Shown: positions 20,564 through 22,419 of the stretch, in pieces
Layout of the letters: each line of letters starts with the position of its first letter
How positions within the stretch are numbered: position 1 is the first letter of the stretch
NCBI GenBank assembly: GCA_035604195.1
Contig: DATNIY010000082.1
Span: 1-22,419 of the forward strand
Length of the DNA stretch: 22,419 nucleotides
DNA from: DATJLY01 sp035604195
GTDB lineage: Bacteria > Pseudomonadota > Alphaproteobacteria > ATCC43930 > CGMCC-115725
Direction: 5' to 3'
Made by a program: the position numbers and the translations under genes
The notes under the pieces: model-generated
What the model saw: only the letters and a program-made list of their open reading frames with translations
The model's database searches: none
What the model was told of the DNA's origin: nothing

Positions 20564-21609
20564 TCGCATTCCTGGTGCCGGGCGCGCTCGACCAGCTCAC
20601 CGGCGGCTATCTCTTCGACCGGCACGTGGTCGAGGGCTTGCGCGCGAGCGGCCGCGCCATCGACGCCATCGAGCTCGGCGGTCGATATCCCGAGCCCGAC
20701 GCCGCCGCGCACACAGCCGCGGCCGAGGCGCTCGCGCGCTTACCCGACGGCACCGTGGCGGTGATCGACGGTCTGGCACTCCTCGCCTTCGCCGATTGCC
20801 TCGAGCGCGAGGCGAGGCGCCTCGAGATCGTCGCCTTCGTGCACCATCCGCTCGCCGACGAGACCGGCTTTAGCGACCGCGAGCGCAAGCGCATCGCGGC
20901 CCTCGAGGCGCGGCTCCTCAAGCTCGCGCGCGGCGTACTGGCGCCGAGCGAGAGCACCGCACGGCTGGTCGCGGCCTATGGCGTGCTGCGCACGCGGATC
21001 GCGGTGACGCCGCCGGGCACGGCGAAGCCGGCGCGCCTGTCGAGGCGGCGACCCCTGCGCTCGCGTGTCGACTTCGTCTGCGTCGCCAGCCTCACGCCGC
21101 GCAAGGGTCATCTCGTTCTGGTCGAAGCCCTGGCGGCGCTTGCCGATCGGTCTTGGACATGCCGCTGCATCGGCAGCCTCACGCGCGATCGCGAGACGGC
21201 CTCCGCGGTGCGCTACGAGATCGGCCGGCGCGGCTTGAAGGGTCGGATCGCGCTCGAGGGCGAATGGCCGCCGGAGCGACTGGGCGAAGCCTACGCCGCC
21301 GCGGATTGCGCGGTGCTGCCGTCGTTCCACGAGGGCTATGGCATGGCGCTGGCGGAAGCGCTGGCGCACGGCCTGCCGCTGATCTCCACCACGGCCGGCG
21401 CCATTCCCGACACCGTGCCCCCGAGCGCGGGACTGCTGGTGCCGCCCGGCGATGCCGCCGCCTTCACGGAGGCCTTGCGGCGCTTCCTCGACGAGCCGGC
21501 GCTGCGCGCGCGCCTCGCGGCGGGCGCGCGCAAGGCGGGCGCGCGGTTGCCGGATTGGCCGCGCGCGGTCGCGGACTGGGCCGCGGCACTCGACCGGCTG
21601 ACGGCGTGA
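20560..21609 (+). CDS. GT4-type glycosyltransferase
   Basis: A 349-residue GT-B-fold glycosyltransferase. The N-terminal acceptor domain begins AFLVPGALDQLTGGYLFDR, with the glycine-rich loop of GT4 enzymes; the C-terminal donor domain has CVASLTPRKGHLVLVEAL (174-191) and the nucleotide-sugar motif E-x7-E at FHEGYGMALAEAL (Glu258 and Glu266), followed by GLPLISTTAGAIPDTV. Such enzymes retain anomeric configuration and use UDP-, GDP- or ADP-sugars. Acceptor and sugar are unknown; context suggests the ribityl- or pterin-type intermediate, or a lipid carrier. Translation is coupled: its GTG at 20560 overlaps the PTPS-like stop in GTGA, and its own stop overlaps the methyltransferase GTG in the same way. 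Confidence 0.92.
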   Translation: MIAFLVPGALDQLTGGYLFDRHVVEGLRASGRAIDAIELGGRYPEPDAAAHTAAAEALARLPDGTVAVIDGLALLAFADCLEREARRLEIVAFVHHPLADETGFSDRERKRIAALEARLLKLARGVLAPSESTARLVAAYGVLRTRIAVTPPGTAKPARLSRRRPLRSRVDFVCVASLTPRKGHLVLVEALAALADRSWTCRCIGSLTRDRETASAVRYEIGRRGLKGRIALEGEWPPERLGEAYAAADCAVLPSFHEGYGMALAEALAHGLPLISTTAGAIPDTVPPSAGLLVPPGDAAAFTEALRRFLDEPALRARLAAGARKAGARLPDWPRAVADWAAALDRLTA

Positions 21610-22419
21610 GCGAGGGGTTCGGTCTCGATTGGCTGCGGCTGCGCGAGCCGCATGATCTCCGCGCCCGGAGCCGCGCCCTCGCCCGCCAATTCGGCGCCGC
21701 CGTGCGCGGCCGAGCGGGCGGCGCGCCCGCTTCCATCGTCGATCTCGGCGCCGGCAGCGGCGCGAATTTCCGCGCGCTGGCGCCGTTGATCCCAGGTGAC
21801 CAGGACTGGCGCCTCGTCGATCACGACCGCGCGCTTCTCTCGCACCAGGCATCGGAGATCGCGCAATGGGCGCGCGGCCAGGGCTGGCGCGTCAGCCACG
21901 GCAGCGGCGTGGTCACGGTGATGACCGGCGCCGCGCAATGGCGTGCGCACAGCGTGGCACTCGATCTCGCGCGCGGAATCGTGGGAATGCCGCTGAGCGT
22001 CCATGGCGTCACCTGCGCGGCGCTGCTCGATCTCGTCTCCATGCCGTGGCTTGAGGCGCTCGCCGATCGTCTTGCGGCGGCGCGCGTTCCGTTCCTCGCC
22101 GCGCTCAGCGTCGATGCCCGGCGCGACTGGCAGCCGGCGCATCCCGACGATGCCGCGATCACGCAGGCCTTTGTCCGGCACCAGCGCAGCGACAAAGGCT
22201 TTGGATCCGCGCTCGGGCCCGACGCGCCCGCCGAGGCGGAGCGGCTCCTCCGTGCGCGCGGTTATCGCGTGACGACGGCAGCGGGCGAGTGGCGCCTAGA
22301 CGCAGCAGACGCGCCGATGCTGGCGACGCTCATCGAAGAAAGCGCGGACGCCGCCGTTGAAGCGGACGCCAGCCTCGCTGTCGCTCGCTGGCGCAACGAC
22401 CGTCGGTCAGAGTTGCAGC
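21606..22419 (+). CDS. Class I SAM-dependent methyltransferase (cut by right edge)
   Basis: A partial gene, 271 codons in the window with no stop before the edge. The start is GTG at 21606, overlapping the glycosyltransferase stop. Motif I is intact as IVDLGAGSGANFRAL (44-58), followed by the acidic turn LVDHDRALL (Asp72) and a LLDLVSMPWLEALADRLA strand-helix at the expected distance, all typical of a Rossmann-like SAM methyltransferase. A later region, FLAALSVDARRDWQPAHPDDAAI, resembles the strand-4/5 area of a subgroup that works on small molecules. Substrate unknown; in this operon methylation of the pathway product is the simple reading. It is coupled to five upstream genes and probably not the last gene. 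Confidence 0.88.
   Translation, partial: MSEGFGLDWLRLREPHDLRARSRALARQFGAAVRGRAGGAPASIVDLGAGSGANFRALAPLIPGDQDWRLVDHDRALLSHQASEIAQWARGQGWRVSHGSGVVTVMTGAAQWRAHSVALDLARGIVGMPLSVHGVTCAALLDLVSMPWLEALADRLAAARVPFLAALSVDARRDWQPAHPDDAAITQAFVRHQRSDKGFGSALGPDAPAEAERLLRARGYRVTTAAGEWRLDAADAPMLATLIEESADAAVEADASLAVARWRNDRRSELQ

Noticed and set aside
1..22419. Possible CRISPR array, tRNA, rRNA or insertion sequence.
   Set aside because: No regularly spaced repeats, no cloverleaf-type segment and no transposase-like protein were seen.

Overview
The window comes from a high-GC alphaproteobacterium. The evidence is the DUF3576 lipoprotein - leuS - lptE - holA gene order, the alphaproteobacterial type of RibA with a degenerate RibB-like front domain, and a GC-rich third-position bias in every gene. 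A Rhodospirillales- or Hyphomicrobiales-like source is plausible, but the sequence alone does not settle the order. No rRNA, tRNA, CRISPR array or insertion sequence was seen.

Layout. (1) Positions 32-3274, minus strand: a small-molecule uptake and breakdown operon with a cysteine hydrolase, a polysaccharide deacetylase/PuuE-like protein, and the permease and ATPase of a NitT/TauT-type ABC importer. No binding protein is present. (2) 3345-4120, minus: a HigB/HigA-like toxin-antitoxin pair whose promoter carries a perfect 18-bp palindrome and probably gives a leaderless toxin mRNA. (3) 4245-4370, plus: a 41-residue membrane protein. (4) 4376-9134, minus: the housekeeping block DUF3576 lipoprotein, leucyl-tRNA synthetase, LptE and DNA polymerase III delta. 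(5) 9362-13430: a small conserved protein, a YggS-type PLP protein, a Sel1-repeat secreted protein whose 5' end overlaps a large inverted repeat, an L,D-transpeptidase-like protein and a Pro/Ala/Thr-rich hypothetical protein. (6) 13589-15584: an MFS transporter broken by a one-base frameshift, divergent from a TetR regulator, with repeated half-sites between them. (7) 15627 to the right edge: GTP cyclohydrolase II and a CDP-alcohol phosphatidyltransferase on the minus strand, divergent from a tightly coupled plus-strand operon. That operon encodes a RibD-type reductase, a non-zinc MDR dehydrogenase, a DedA/VTT-like membrane protein, a divergent 6-pyruvoyl-tetrahydropterin-synthase homologue, a GT4 glycosyltransferase and a SAM methyltransferase cut by the edge.

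Region 7 is the most interesting part. Its enzymes can be read as a pathway that starts from GTP, opens the imidazole ring, reduces the ribosyl chain without a visible deaminase, and then oxidises, methylates and glycosylates the product. The CDP-alcohol phosphatidyltransferase and the DedA-like protein suggest a lipid-linked or membrane-bound product. The PTPS homologue lacks several residues needed for normal catalysis, so it probably does something other than make a standard pterin. The product is unknown; a glycosylated or lipid-anchored pyrimidine/pterin compound is a hypothesis only.
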